Source: Actinomycetota bacterium (GTDB lineage: Bacteria > Actinomycetota > Acidimicrobiia > Acidimicrobiales > Ilumatobacteraceae). Taken from it: a stretch of 15,789 bases of DNA. Below, piece after piece: positions 1 through 7,780 of this stretch (position 1 is its first letter; each line of letters opens with the position of its first letter). The notes under the pieces are model-generated. The model saw only the letters and a program-made list of their open reading frames with translations, had not been told where the DNA came from and made no database searches. A program made the position numbers and the translations under genes. The stretch is from positions 1 to 15,789 of the forward strand of contig SYNW01000045.1 in assembly GCA_005805045.1 (NCBI GenBank), given 5' to 3'.

Positions 1-1099
1 AGGTACTGGTGCGTTCAAATATGTTTCGCACAAGTTGACTGAATTGGTTGTTGCGAAGAATGACAACTACTGGCGTAAAGATGCCAAGGGTGGTGCGTTG
101 CCATACCTTGACGGCATCACATTTACATTCTTGCCAGATGCAGCACCACGCGTTAGCGGTGTGAAGAGTGGTTCGCTTGCAGCAGTAATGTTCTCGGCGG
201 CTTCAGAAGCCAAGCAGATTCTTGCCTTGCAAAAAAACAAGAATCTGACGACTATCACTTCACCGACTGACTACTACCCAACAATTTGGTTGAACCACAA
301 GATCGCACCGTTCAGCAACAAGAATGCACGTCTTGCGTTCTCGCACTCGCTAGATCGCGCCCTGTGGTTGAAGGTTCGTCAAAAAGGTTTAGGCACTGTT
401 CCAGATTCGATCGTTGGGCCGAACAACATCATGCACAACCCGAAGGGCTATGCGGGTTTTGACCTGAAGAAGGCTAAAGAATTTACTGCTGCATACACGG
501 CAGAGACAGGCAAGGCGCTCGAATTCAGCCTTCCTTATGTCAGTGCGTCAGCAGACTCGACTGCCAACGCGCAGTTGCTGAAAAGTATGGCTGAAGCAGC
601 CGGAATGAAGGTCAACCTGTTGTCAGTAACAACAGCAGAAGCCATTCAAAAAGCCTTCCCGATGCAGTTCCAGCTATTGCCGTTGCTGTTGATGGAAGGA
701 ACAGGAACCGCATTTAGTTTGCCGTTCTTGGTCAGCGACACATCAGGTGGCAATCCAACGCACTTCTTGCGTGGTGCAGCCAAACTCTCACCAGCCTTGG
801 CCGGTCTGCAGATCTTCTACAGCATCTTGAACCTTTCATCATTCAAAGATGAAGTGAGCGAGAATTTGATGTTTGCAGCGCGCGCCGAGCCGAACAAGGC
901 AAAGGCGAAGAAGTTGTACATGCAGGCGACCGAACAGTTGCAGAAGGAGGCACACATTGCAAACATCGCGTTCTTGTCATACACAGTGACATATAACAAG
1001 CTCGGCGGTGTTGGAGAGTTGGGTCTTGCTGCGGGTGGTCAACGTCGTTTGATCACAAACTTCGGTATCGACTGGACAGGTGTCTGGTCAACAAAGTAA
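1..1099 (+). CDS. ABC transporter solute-binding protein, family 5 (5'-truncated by window)
   Basis: This is the C-terminal part of an extracytoplasmic binding protein of the peptide/nickel (SBP_bac_5) family, which captures the substrate and delivers it to the permeases encoded just downstream. The frame is open from the first full codon at base 2, giving 365 visible residues. The visible start GTGAFKYVSHK followed by KNDNYW is the conserved mid-protein segment of the family, so roughly 150-200 N-terminal residues, including any lipoprotein signal, lie outside the window. A TTG at 35 is internal, not a start. The end, with GIDWTGVW, is family-like. A terminator follows 16 bases after the stop. 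The family call is firm; the substrate (peptide, nickel, sugar or other) cannot be read from this portion. Confidence 0.9.
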   Translation, partial: GTGAFKYVSHKLTELVVAKNDNYWRKDAKGGALPYLDGITFTFLPDAAPRVSGVKSGSLAAVMFSAASEAKQILALQKNKNLTTITSPTDYYPTIWLNHKIAPFSNKNARLAFSHSLDRALWLKVRQKGLGTVPDSIVGPNNIMHNPKGYAGFDLKKAKEFTAAYTAETGKALEFSLPYVSASADSTANAQLLKSMAEAAGMKVNLLSVTTAEAIQKAFPMQFQLLPLLLMEGTGTAFSLPFLVSDTSGGNPTHFLRGAAKLSPALAGLQIFYSILNLSSFKDEVSENLMFAARAEPNKAKAKKLYMQATEQLQKEAHIANIAFLSYTVTYNKLGGVGELGLAAGGQRRLITNFGIDWTGVWSTK

Positions 1100-1115
1100 T
1101 TCGTAGTTAATTTGA

Positions 1116-1159
1116 CAAAGGGTGGTTGTGCATTTGCGCAATCACCCTTTGTTTATTTG
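1116..1159 (+). terminator. Rho-independent terminator after the binding-protein gene
   Basis: Bases 1116-1131 and 1136-1151 form a 16-bp stem with only two G-U wobbles. The outer nine pairs (CAAAGGGTG with CACCCTTTG) are perfect, and the loop is ATTT. The T-rich run TTTATTTG follows at 1152-1159. It lies between the binding-protein stop and the permease start, so it should end or weaken transcription after the binding-protein gene, whose product is usually needed in excess over the membrane components. Confidence 0.88.
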
Positions 1160-1186
1160 CCGACTTGATGGGTTCTCGTCTAGCCT
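1157..1186 (+). promoter_or_regulatory. Putative promoter of the permease-ATPase genes
   Basis: A -35-like TTGCCG (1157-1162) and a -10-like TAGCCT (1181-1186, fitting the actinobacterial TANNNT pattern) are separated by 18 bases. Transcription would start near 1193, leaving a leader of about 36 bases before the GTG at 1229. It sits directly after the terminator, where a new promoter would be needed. It was identified by eye only. Confidence 0.45.
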
Positions 1187-1228
1187 GCCCTGAGCCGTAA
1201 CTAGAGACATTTAAAAACGAGGCAACCA

Positions 1229-2194
1229 GTGTTAAGGATCAGTTTTTGGTTACAGAGACTCGGACAACTATTAGTTGTGCTTTTGCTTGTCACCTTCGGC
1301 GTGTCGTTGTTGCTGCGATTAATACCGGTTGATCTTGCGACGATCTTGCTGCCAGTTGCCAGCGAAGAAGAACGCGTCATTTTGCGGACCGAACTGGGCT
1401 TTGACAAGGGACCGATCGGCTACTACTTGCAATGGCTCGGCAATTTTGTGCAAGGCGACTTCGGCAAGATCTATTTCTCTGGTGGAACTGAAAATGTCTC
1501 AGATCACCTGAAAGCTGCGATGCCACGGTCGTTGCTGTTGATGGTTTACACCCAAATTTTAGCCTTGTCTATCGCCATACCTCTGGGTGTGTTGTCTGCA
1601 TATCGCGCGGGTCGTCGGGCTGACAAGATAATCAGCAATTCGCTGTTCGCGTTGTCGTCGATACCGAATTTTGCGATTGCCTTGTTGCTCATAATTTTTA
1701 TTGGTGTAAAACTTGCGTGGTTGCCAACTTTGGGGTACGCGCCACTTGCAGACGGAGTCTGGGAGCATTTCAAATACATGATCATGCCCGTGATCAGTTT
1801 GAGCGTTGGATTAATCACGACCTACACGCGCCTCTTGCGGGCCGACATGATCGCCGCCCTGCGTGAAGATTATGTGACCATGGCAGCGTCGAAAGGTTTG
1901 AGTGATCGCCGGATTCTGTGGCGCCATGTGTTACGTCCGTCAAGCGTGACATTGATGACTTCGGCGGCATTAAGCATGGGCGGTTTGATCGGTGGGGCAA
2001 TCGTGATAGAGAGTATTTTTGCGACATACGGCGTGGGTTTTGAGGTTTTTGCGGCAATTGCAGGCAGACAATATGTAGCGATGCAGTCAACGGTCGCGGT
2101 GATCGCGTTGTTCTACGTGTTCTTCAACTTGGTTGTTGACATATCTTCAGGCTTTATTGATCCGCGTACTCGAGATCGGAGGGTCAATGCCTAA
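1229..2194 (+). CDS. ABC transporter permease, DppB/OppB type
   Basis: This is one of the two inner-membrane subunits of an oligopeptide/dipeptide/nickel-class importer (BPD_transp_1 family). It has 321 residues, close to the family norm. Hydrophobic segments appear at about residues 10-31, 100-124, 135-163, 175-195, 245-268 and 285-305, which fits six membrane spans. The cytoplasmic coupling loop that contacts an ATPase is at about 217-235 (AASKGLSDRRILWRHVLRP), matching the EAA motif with its conserved glycine. The protein ends in the family-typical FIDPRTR. The start is GTG at 1229 with a purine-rich ACGAGG six bases upstream. The 3' end overlaps the next permease by 8 bases, which implies translational coupling. 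The substrate is unknown. Confidence 0.93.
   Translation: MLRISFWLQRLGQLLVVLLLVTFGVSLLLRLIPVDLATILLPVASEEERVILRTELGFDKGPIGYYLQWLGNFVQGDFGKIYFSGGTENVSDHLKAAMPRSLLLMVYTQILALSIAIPLGVLSAYRAGRRADKIISNSLFALSSIPNFAIALLLIIFIGVKLAWLPTLGYAPLADGVWEHFKYMIMPVISLSVGLITTYTRLLRADMIAALREDYVTMAASKGLSDRRILWRHVLRPSSVTLMTSAALSMGGLIGGAIVIESIFATYGVGFEVFAAIAGRQYVAMQSTVAVIALFYVFFNLVVDISSGFIDPRTRDRRVNA
2178..2183 (+). promoter_or_regulatory. Ribosome binding site fixing the second permease start
   Basis: GGAGGG lies three to four bases before ATG 2187, inside the end of the upstream permease gene. It favours ATG 2187 over the earlier in-frame TTG at 2133, which would add 18 residues not typical of the family. Confidence 0.7.
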
Positions 2195-3038
2195 GTTCAC
2201 GAAACCAACTTGGTTTGCGTTTGGCTGGCTCGGGTTGATGCTGTTCTTTGTTCTGTTCGGTTGGTTGTTGCCGTTCAAGCCGTGGAGTTTCGTATACGAA
2301 AATGACCTTGAAGTCGGCTTGTTTTCAAGTGGGCATATTTTGGGCACAGACAGCAACGGGTATGACATGCTCGCCTCAGTCGTCGCCGGCACGCGCATAT
2401 CGATTTTTATCGCAATTGCTTCAGTCGGTTTAGGCGGCTTGATTGGCAGCATCTTGGGTATTTTCTCGGCGTATCTTCGCGGCAAAATCGACACAGTTAT
2501 GGTGACGATTTTTAACGTTGGTCTTTCGGTGCCGAACTTGGTTTTGGCACTTGCACTCGTTTCGGTTCTGGCGACGAATGTTGACATCAATCAAGCGGTG
2601 CCAACTTGGCGCCGAGTGATGGTGTTGGTTATGTCGTTGACCATTGTGCTGATTCCGATTTTGGGTCGAATCGCGCGCGGTGCGACGTTGTCGTGGGCTG
2701 GTCGTGAATTCGTGACCGCAGCGCGCAGCATGGGCATGAAAGATTCAAAGATCATTCTGAAACACATCGTGCCTAATGTTTTGCCGGCATTGATTGCTGT
2801 TGCGTTTTTGGCGGTGGGTGTTGTAATTATCGCTGAAGCATCGTTGTCAATTCTGGGGGTGGGCATACCTGATGGGGCGAGTTGGGGCGGCATGATCGCG
2901 CGCGGTCGCAACGACCTTGAATATGCACCACATGTCTTGTATGTGCCATTGGTTTTTCTGGCGTTGACTGTAATTTCGACAAACCACCTTGGCGACGTCG
3001 TGCGCTCAAAACTCGATAGTCGTGAGGCGAAGGTATGA
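2187..3038 (+). CDS. ABC transporter permease, DppC/OppC type
   Basis: This is the second inner-membrane subunit of the importer, pairing with the protein encoded at 1229-2194. It has 283 residues from ATG 2187. An N-terminal span at about 10-30 is followed by LGTDSNGYDMLASVVAGTR, the OppC/DppC signature leading into the BPD_transp_1 domain, then further hydrophobic segments. The EAA coupling loop is at about 176-196 (FVTAARSMGMKDSKIILKHI). The C-terminus contains LGD, as in the family's LGDxLRDxLDPR ending, here changed to LGDVVRSKLDSR. The stop overlaps the next start in an ATGA arrangement (3035-3038), so the permease and first ATPase are probably translationally coupled. Confidence 0.93.
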   Translation: MPKFTKPTWFAFGWLGLMLFFVLFGWLLPFKPWSFVYENDLEVGLFSSGHILGTDSNGYDMLASVVAGTRISIFIAIASVGLGGLIGSILGIFSAYLRGKIDTVMVTIFNVGLSVPNLVLALALVSVLATNVDINQAVPTWRRVMVLVMSLTIVLIPILGRIARGATLSWAGREFVTAARSMGMKDSKIILKHIVPNVLPALIAVAFLAVGVVIIAEASLSILGVGIPDGASWGGMIARGRNDLEYAPHVLYVPLVFLALTVISTNHLGDVVRSKLDSREAKV

Positions 3039-4012
3039 GTTCACTATTGAGTGTTAAAGATATGTCGATCAATTTCGACACACCCCGTGGTTCGCTTGAG
3101 GCCGTGCGTGGTGTTGATATCGAGATACCTGCGGGCATGAGCGTTGGCATCGTTGGTGAATCTGGTAGCGGCAAGACAGTGATGTGTCGTGCCGCGATGG
3201 GTTTGCTACAGGGCAGCAATGTCAAGCGCTCGGGCACGGTCGTGTTCGACGGGCACGAGTTGACCGCAATGACTAAAGAGCAAGTGCGTGACCTGTTTGG
3301 CTCGGGCATGGCGATGATTTTTCAAGATCCGATGACGGCTTTGAACCCGGTGCGCAGGATCGGCTCGCAACTCTCTGAGGGTTTGCGTTTGCGACTCGGT
3401 ATGAGCAAAGCCGATGCTTTGGCACGAAGCAAAGAATTGCTTGAGTTGGTGCGCATTCCAAATGCTGCGGCGGTTATGAAGTCGTTTCCATATCAATTGT
3501 CAGGTGGTATGCGTCAGCGTGTGATGATTGCAATCGCGATCGCATGCAATCCGAAACTTCTTTTCGCAGATGAGCCGACAACTGCACTTGATGTGACGGT
3601 GCAAGCGCAGATTTTGCAATTGTTGCGTGAACTGCGCGAAGACCTGAAGATGTCGATGGTTCTGGTTACCCATGACTTGGGTGTCGTAGCGGGCAACACC
3701 GACTATGTGGCGGTTATGTATGCGGGTGAGATCGTCGAATATGCACCGACAACGAAACTGTTTGCAGATATGCGAATGCCGTATACCAAGGCGCTTCTCG
3801 AGTCAATCCCAAAAATTGATCACAAATCAGGTACGCGCCTCGATGTGATCGAAGGTCGACTTCCAAACCCAACCGATCGTGGCGCTGGTTGCAGTTTTGC
3901 GCCACGCTGCAAATTTGCAAAAGAAAAGTGTCACGAAGAGCACCCAGAGTTGAAACGAGATCCCGATGGGCATCTCTACCGATGTTGGTTTCCGATTGGA
4001 GAGGCGTTGTAA
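3035..4012 (+). CDS. ABC transporter ATP-binding protein, DppD/OppD type
   Basis: This cytoplasmic ATPase powers the importer. It has 325 residues, the usual length for the OppD/DppD group. Visible motifs are Walker A GESGSGKT (41-48), the signature LSGGMRQR (from 155), Walker B FADEP with D179-E180, and the switch histidine H213. The C-terminal oligopeptide-transporter extension (oligo_HPY) has four cysteines spaced C-x5-C-x6-C-x17-C, starting at GCSFAPRC. The ATG at 3035 overlaps the upstream stop by four bases and has GAGG (3024-3027) seven bases before it. The stop TAA shares one base with the next ATG. Function as a transporter ATPase is secure; cargo is not. Confidence 0.95.
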   Translation: MSSLLSVKDMSINFDTPRGSLEAVRGVDIEIPAGMSVGIVGESGSGKTVMCRAAMGLLQGSNVKRSGTVVFDGHELTAMTKEQVRDLFGSGMAMIFQDPMTALNPVRRIGSQLSEGLRLRLGMSKADALARSKELLELVRIPNAAAVMKSFPYQLSGGMRQRVMIAIAIACNPKLLFADEPTTALDVTVQAQILQLLRELREDLKMSMVLVTHDLGVVAGNTDYVAVMYAGEIVEYAPTTKLFADMRMPYTKALLESIPKIDHKSGTRLDVIEGRLPNPTDRGAGCSFAPRCKFAKEKCHEEHPELKRDPDGHLYRCWFPIGEAL

Positions 4013-5001
4013 TGGCCGGCTCGGGTACAGCCCACTTGCGCAACACCGTTGATGCGGTGTTGACCGCGCGAGATTTGACCGTTGAATTTCGAATTTCCAA
4101 AGACAAAATCGTGAAGGCTGTTTCAGGGTTGAGTTTCGATGTGATCAAGGGCGAAACTTTGGCGATCGTCGGCGAGTCCGGCTGCGGTAAAACGACTTTG
4201 GCGCGCGCGGTTTTGCAATTACCACCACCGAATTCTGGCGAGGTTGTATTTGATGGCACTGATCTAACACAACTGCCAAAAGAGAACCTTCGATCGGCGC
4301 GAACTTCGATGCAGATGATCTTTCAAGATCCGATTTCGTCGCTTGACCCGCGAATGACGGTGCATCAGTTGATTGATGAGCCTCTTGAGATTTGGGACCG
4401 TGGCACAAGAGCCGAGCGCGACGAACGGATTAACACTTTGCTGAATAATGTCGGGCTTGAACCCGAACTCGTTTTGAATCGTCGGTCTTACGAGTTTTCG
4501 GGCGGTCAATGTCAGCGCATCAGCATCGCGCGGGCACTTGCGCTCGACCCGCGAATGTTGATCTGTGACGAGCCTGTGAGCGCGCTAGACGTGAGTATTC
4601 AAGCGCAGATTTTGAATTTGCTGCAAGACATGAAAGACCGCTTCGGTCTGACGATGATTTTCATTTCTCACGACTTAGCCGTTGTTAAAGCGGTGAGCAA
4701 TCGCGTGATGGTGATGTATTTGGGCAAGATCTGCGAAGTAGCGGCGCCAGAAGTTTTGTACGCCAAGCCCGCGCATCATTACACGAAAGCATTACTCAAT
4801 TCGGTGCCGATCGCTGACCCAACGCGACAAAGAGCGACCGAATTGTTGCAGGGCGAGCCGCCATCACCGATGAACCCACCGTCGGGCTGTCGGTTCAGAA
4901 CTCGCTGTGCGGCGGCGTCGGCGCTTTGTGCTGACCAAGAACCACAATTGCGTGAAGTGACGCCTGGCCAGTTCGTGGCATGTCACCATCCAGTTGCCTA
5001 A
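4012..5001 (+). CDS. ABC transporter ATP-binding protein, DppF/OppF type
   Basis: This is the second cytoplasmic ATPase of the importer, expected to form a heterodimer with the preceding gene product. It has 329 residues from ATG 4012, which has GGAGAGG (3998-4004) seven bases upstream; that site rules out a longer in-frame extension into the previous gene. Motifs are Walker A GESGCGKT (54-61), signature FSGGQCQR (from 162; the usual residue before the last QR is R or Q, here C), Walker B CDEP with D186-E187, and switch H220. The C-terminal extension repeats the same C-x5-C-x6-C-x17-C pattern as its partner. The next gene begins 35 bases downstream with no terminator between, so it may be co-transcribed. 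Confidence 0.95.
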   Translation: MAGSGTAHLRNTVDAVLTARDLTVEFRISKDKIVKAVSGLSFDVIKGETLAIVGESGCGKTTLARAVLQLPPPNSGEVVFDGTDLTQLPKENLRSARTSMQMIFQDPISSLDPRMTVHQLIDEPLEIWDRGTRAERDERINTLLNNVGLEPELVLNRRSYEFSGGQCQRISIARALALDPRMLICDEPVSALDVSIQAQILNLLQDMKDRFGLTMIFISHDLAVVKAVSNRVMVMYLGKICEVAAPEVLYAKPAHHYTKALLNSVPIADPTRQRATELLQGEPPSPMNPPSGCRFRTRCAAASALCADQEPQLREVTPGQFVACHHPVA

Positions 5002-5036
5002 ATTTTGGTGACCAGCAACTCGAGGTTCGGCAACTA

Positions 5037-5972
5037 ATGGCAACCCGGGTAAAAGTTTTGTTGGATTGTGATCCGGGGCATGACGATGCTTTCGCGATAA
5101 TCGTCGCGTCGAAGTTTGCCGAAGTTTTGGGTGTGACGACCGTGGCGGGAAACGCACCGCTTGATCTAACAACCAAAAATGCGCGGATAGTTCTTGACCT
5201 TTGTGGTTCGATTACACCGTTGCACTCTGGTGCTGGTCGGCCCTTAGTTGCTGAGCCGATTCATGCGGCATATATTCACGGTGAAAGCGGAATGGACGGC
5301 GCAAATTTTTCGGCGCCATCACGACCTGCTGACGGCACCGATGCCGTGCATTTCATTATTGATACTGTGCGGGCGAACCCCGGCGTGTGGCTCGTGCCGA
5401 CTGGGCCGTTGACGAACATTGCGTTGGCGTTGCGGGTGGCGCCAGATCTCGTCGAGAAAATTTCTGGAATTTCTTTGATGGGTGGCGGCAGATTTGGCAA
5501 TCGTACAGCGACCGCTGAATTTAATATTTGGTGCGACCCAGAGGCGGCGTCGGCAGTTTTTGATTCGGGTGCGAAGATTGTGATGAGTGGTTTGCATTTG
5601 ACGCACCAGATCATGGCGACGCCTGCGCGAATTGAGATGGTGCGAAGTGCGCACGCAGTTGTTGGCCCGCAGTTGGCGGGGCTGCTCGAATTTTTCAGCA
5701 AGATGTATAAGTCACTGCATGACGACTTCGAAGGGGCTCCGCTACACGATGTCTGCGCTGTACTGGCATTGACGCATCCGCAGTTTTTTGGGTCAAGCGA
5801 AAGGCATGTTGCCGTCGAGATTGACGGTGCGATCACGCGGGGCATGACCGTGATTGATGATCGACACGTGGTTTCGCGTGCCAAGGCCAACACGAAGGTG
5901 CTCGAGACTATTGATTCAGATGCGGCATTTAGTCTGATTGTCGAGGCCATTCGCGCTTGCCCCGAGCGGTAA
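5037..5972 (+). CDS. Nucleoside hydrolase (IU-NH family)
   Basis: It likely hydrolyses the N-glycosidic bond of a ribonucleoside to free base and ribose, for purine or pyrimidine salvage in the cytoplasm. It has 311 residues, the usual family size. The N-terminal calcium-binding signature DCDPGHDDA (D10, D12, D16, D17) is intact. A mid-protein LMGGG and EFNIWCDPEAA segment and the C-terminal LHDVCAV (H237-D238, equivalent to the active-site His-Asp pair of the Crithidia enzyme) are also present. ATG 5037 is chosen because the conserved strand VKVLLDCDPG begins six residues later; an upstream ATG at 4980 would overlap the ATPase gene. Base preference cannot be read. It sits close behind the importer genes, which suggests but does not prove a shared role. 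Confidence 0.92.
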   Translation: MATRVKVLLDCDPGHDDAFAIIVASKFAEVLGVTTVAGNAPLDLTTKNARIVLDLCGSITPLHSGAGRPLVAEPIHAAYIHGESGMDGANFSAPSRPADGTDAVHFIIDTVRANPGVWLVPTGPLTNIALALRVAPDLVEKISGISLMGGGRFGNRTATAEFNIWCDPEAASAVFDSGAKIVMSGLHLTHQIMATPARIEMVRSAHAVVGPQLAGLLEFFSKMYKSLHDDFEGAPLHDVCAVLALTHPQFFGSSERHVAVEIDGAITRGMTVIDDRHVVSRAKANTKVLETIDSDAAFSLIVEAIRACPER

Positions 5973-6040
5973 TTCGGCGTAAGAAATAGCGTCGCTAAAT
6001 ACGGCGCGTTTTGTTGGGCGATCTCGGCAACAATGAAAGG

Positions 6041-7780
6041 GTGGCAGATCCGATCGTTTATGTTGAGCAGCGCATCGCGGCGGCCTTTGCCAAGGTTGGC
6101 GGGGCGGCGGCAGTTGGCATTGACACGGCGGTGCGGGCGAGCGATCGCGCCGATGCCCAAGTAAACGGTTCGATCGCCCTTGCCAAGGCGATGGGATTGA
6201 CACCGCGCGATGTTGCAGCCAAGGTGCTTGAAGTTGCCGATCTCAAAGATATTTGTAGCGACGCCCAAGTGGCGGGGCCGGGGTTCATTAATTTGACTTT
6301 TCAGAACGAATTTTTGTCGCGTGAACTGATGTCGTCGAGTGCGAGCGAGAAACTCGGTGTGCGTAATGCGACTAAGCCACGCAAAATCGTGATTGATTAT
6401 TCGGCGCCGAATGTGGCCAAAGAGATGCATGTTGGACATTTGCGATCGACGGTGATTGGTGACGCGCTCGTGCGGATGTTGACGTTTGTCGGCAATACGG
6501 TCGTGCGCGAAAACCATGTTGGCGACTGGGGAACACCGTTTGGCATGTTGATCGAACATTTGGTCGATTCTGGTGAGACACACTCTGCCAACGAACTATC
6601 TGTCGGTGACTTAGATTCGTTTTATCGCAGTGCGCGAAAAAAGTTCGACGAATCAGAGGATTTTCAGGCACGGTCAAGGGCACGAGTCGTGTTGTTGCAA
6701 AATGGCGACAAAGAAACACTGCGACTCTGGAAACTTCTCGTTGCCGAAAGTACGAGATATTTTCAGATGATTTATCGCACGCTCGGCGTGCTGCTCGAAG
6801 ACACTGACGTGATGGGTGAAAGTGCGTATAACAAGTTGTTACCTCAAGTTGTCGAACGGCTGGGCAAATTGAAAATGTTGACGACAAGCGATGGGGCTGA
6901 AGTCGTATTTGCCGAAGGTTTCATGAATCGCGAGAATCAACCGCTGCCACTGATCATTCGTAAAACTGACGGCGGATACAACTATGCGACTAGCGACTTG
7001 GCGTGCGTGATTGATCGCGTCGAAAGACTCAACGCAGACTTGTTGCTGTATGTCGTCGGTGCACCACAGGCGCAACATTTGCAGATGGTGTCAGCAGTGG
7101 CCAAGCAAGCCGGCTGGTTGCAGGCTCCGCGAGAAATGGTGCATGTTTCGTTCGGCAATGTTCTTGGCGCCGATAAAAAAATGTTGAAGACACGAAGTGG
7201 CGACACCGTGAAACTCGATGCACTGTTGACCGAATCCGTCGAACGAGCAGCAGCAGCAGTTAGTGAAAAAAACCCAGAGTTGTCGGATGCGGCCAAAGCA
7301 AACATCGCCCGCATCGTCGGCCTTGGTGCCGTGAAGTACGCAGATCTTTCGACTGATCGAATCAAGGACTACACATTTGATTGGGATCGAATGCTCTCGT
7401 TCGACGGCAACACGGCGCCGTACCTGCAATATGCGCACGCGCGGATATGCAGTATTTTTCGTCGCGCCAACATTGAGCGTGCGGGTGTGCGAAATTTCTC
7501 GCCAACCATTGCTCACGCTGCCGAGCGTGTTTTGGCGATGCGCGTGTTGCAGTTTGATTCGGCGTTGTGGGACACGATCGACAAATACAGCCCGCATCGG
7601 TTGTGCACGTATCTATACGACTTGGCGGCAAGTTTCTCGTCGTTTTATGAGCAGTGCCCAGTGTTGAAAGCAGACACCGATTCTGAGCGCAACAGCCGGT
7701 TGATGCTCTGCGATCTGACGGCGCGTGTGATGCAGACGGGTCTTGGCGTATTGGGCATTGAAGCGCCGGAGCAGATGTGA
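6041..7780 (+). CDS. argS: Arginyl-tRNA synthetase
   Basis: This class I aminoacyl-tRNA synthetase charges tRNA-Arg in the cytoplasm. From GTG 6041 it has 579 residues, a normal length. In order: an N-terminal Add1-like domain ending in VAGPGFINL; the catalytic core opening with SAPNVAKEMHVGHLRST, whose HVGH (130-133) is the HIGH signature; NHVGDWGTPFG; a KMLKTRSGDTVKL segment in the KMSKS position, non-canonical as is usual in ArgRS; and the DALR anticodon-binding domain with NTAPYLQYAHARI. The start is uncertain: GTG 6041 directly abuts GAAAGG, too close for normal ribosome binding, while an in-frame TTG at 6011 adds ten residues. I prefer 6041 because its N-terminus resembles other ArgRS. 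The stop overlaps lysA by four bases. It begins the amino-acid block. Confidence 0.95.
   Translation: MADPIVYVEQRIAAAFAKVGGAAAVGIDTAVRASDRADAQVNGSIALAKAMGLTPRDVAAKVLEVADLKDICSDAQVAGPGFINLTFQNEFLSRELMSSSASEKLGVRNATKPRKIVIDYSAPNVAKEMHVGHLRSTVIGDALVRMLTFVGNTVVRENHVGDWGTPFGMLIEHLVDSGETHSANELSVGDLDSFYRSARKKFDESEDFQARSRARVVLLQNGDKETLRLWKLLVAESTRYFQMIYRTLGVLLEDTDVMGESAYNKLLPQVVERLGKLKMLTTSDGAEVVFAEGFMNRENQPLPLIIRKTDGGYNYATSDLACVIDRVERLNADLLLYVVGAPQAQHLQMVSAVAKQAGWLQAPREMVHVSFGNVLGADKKMLKTRSGDTVKLDALLTESVERAAAAVSEKNPELSDAAKANIARIVGLGAVKYADLSTDRIKDYTFDWDRMLSFDGNTAPYLQYAHARICSIFRRANIERAGVRNFSPTIAHAAERVLAMRVLQFDSALWDTIDKYSPHRLCTYLYDLAASFSSFYEQCPVLKADTDSERNSRLMLCDLTARVMQTGLGVLGIEAPEQM

Noticed and set aside
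35..37. TTG at 35 as the start of the binding-protein gene
   Set aside because: The frame is open and family-like upstream to the window edge, so the gene is truncated by the window and the TTG is an internal leucine codon.
3536..3543. GCGATCGC octamers at 3536, 6141 and 11992, resembling the cyanobacterial HIP1 palindrome
   Set aside because: Only three copies in nearly 16 kb, all inside genes rich in GATCG-containing codon pairs; far below the density in cyanobacteria, and gene order points to Actinobacteria.
4993..5034. GTTGCC at 4993-4998 could pair with GGCAAC at 5029-5034 or, as GTTGC, with GCAAC at 5015-5019, next to the nucleoside hydrolase start
   Set aside because: Stems of five to six pairs with long loops are weak and expected by chance; there is no T tract and no further support for a regulatory switch.
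5957..5992. Promoter-like TTGCCC-17-TAAGAA upstream of argS
   Set aside because: The -10 does not fit the TANNNT pattern and the -35 lies in the preceding coding region; too weak to list, although argS probably does have a promoter nearby.
5276..6583. Long minus-strand open frame (435 codons) across the nucleoside hydrolase and argS
   Set aside because: It lies wholly opposite two well-identified genes, is rich in Arg, His and Asn with no recognisable motif, and is explained by the codon bias of the + strand genes.
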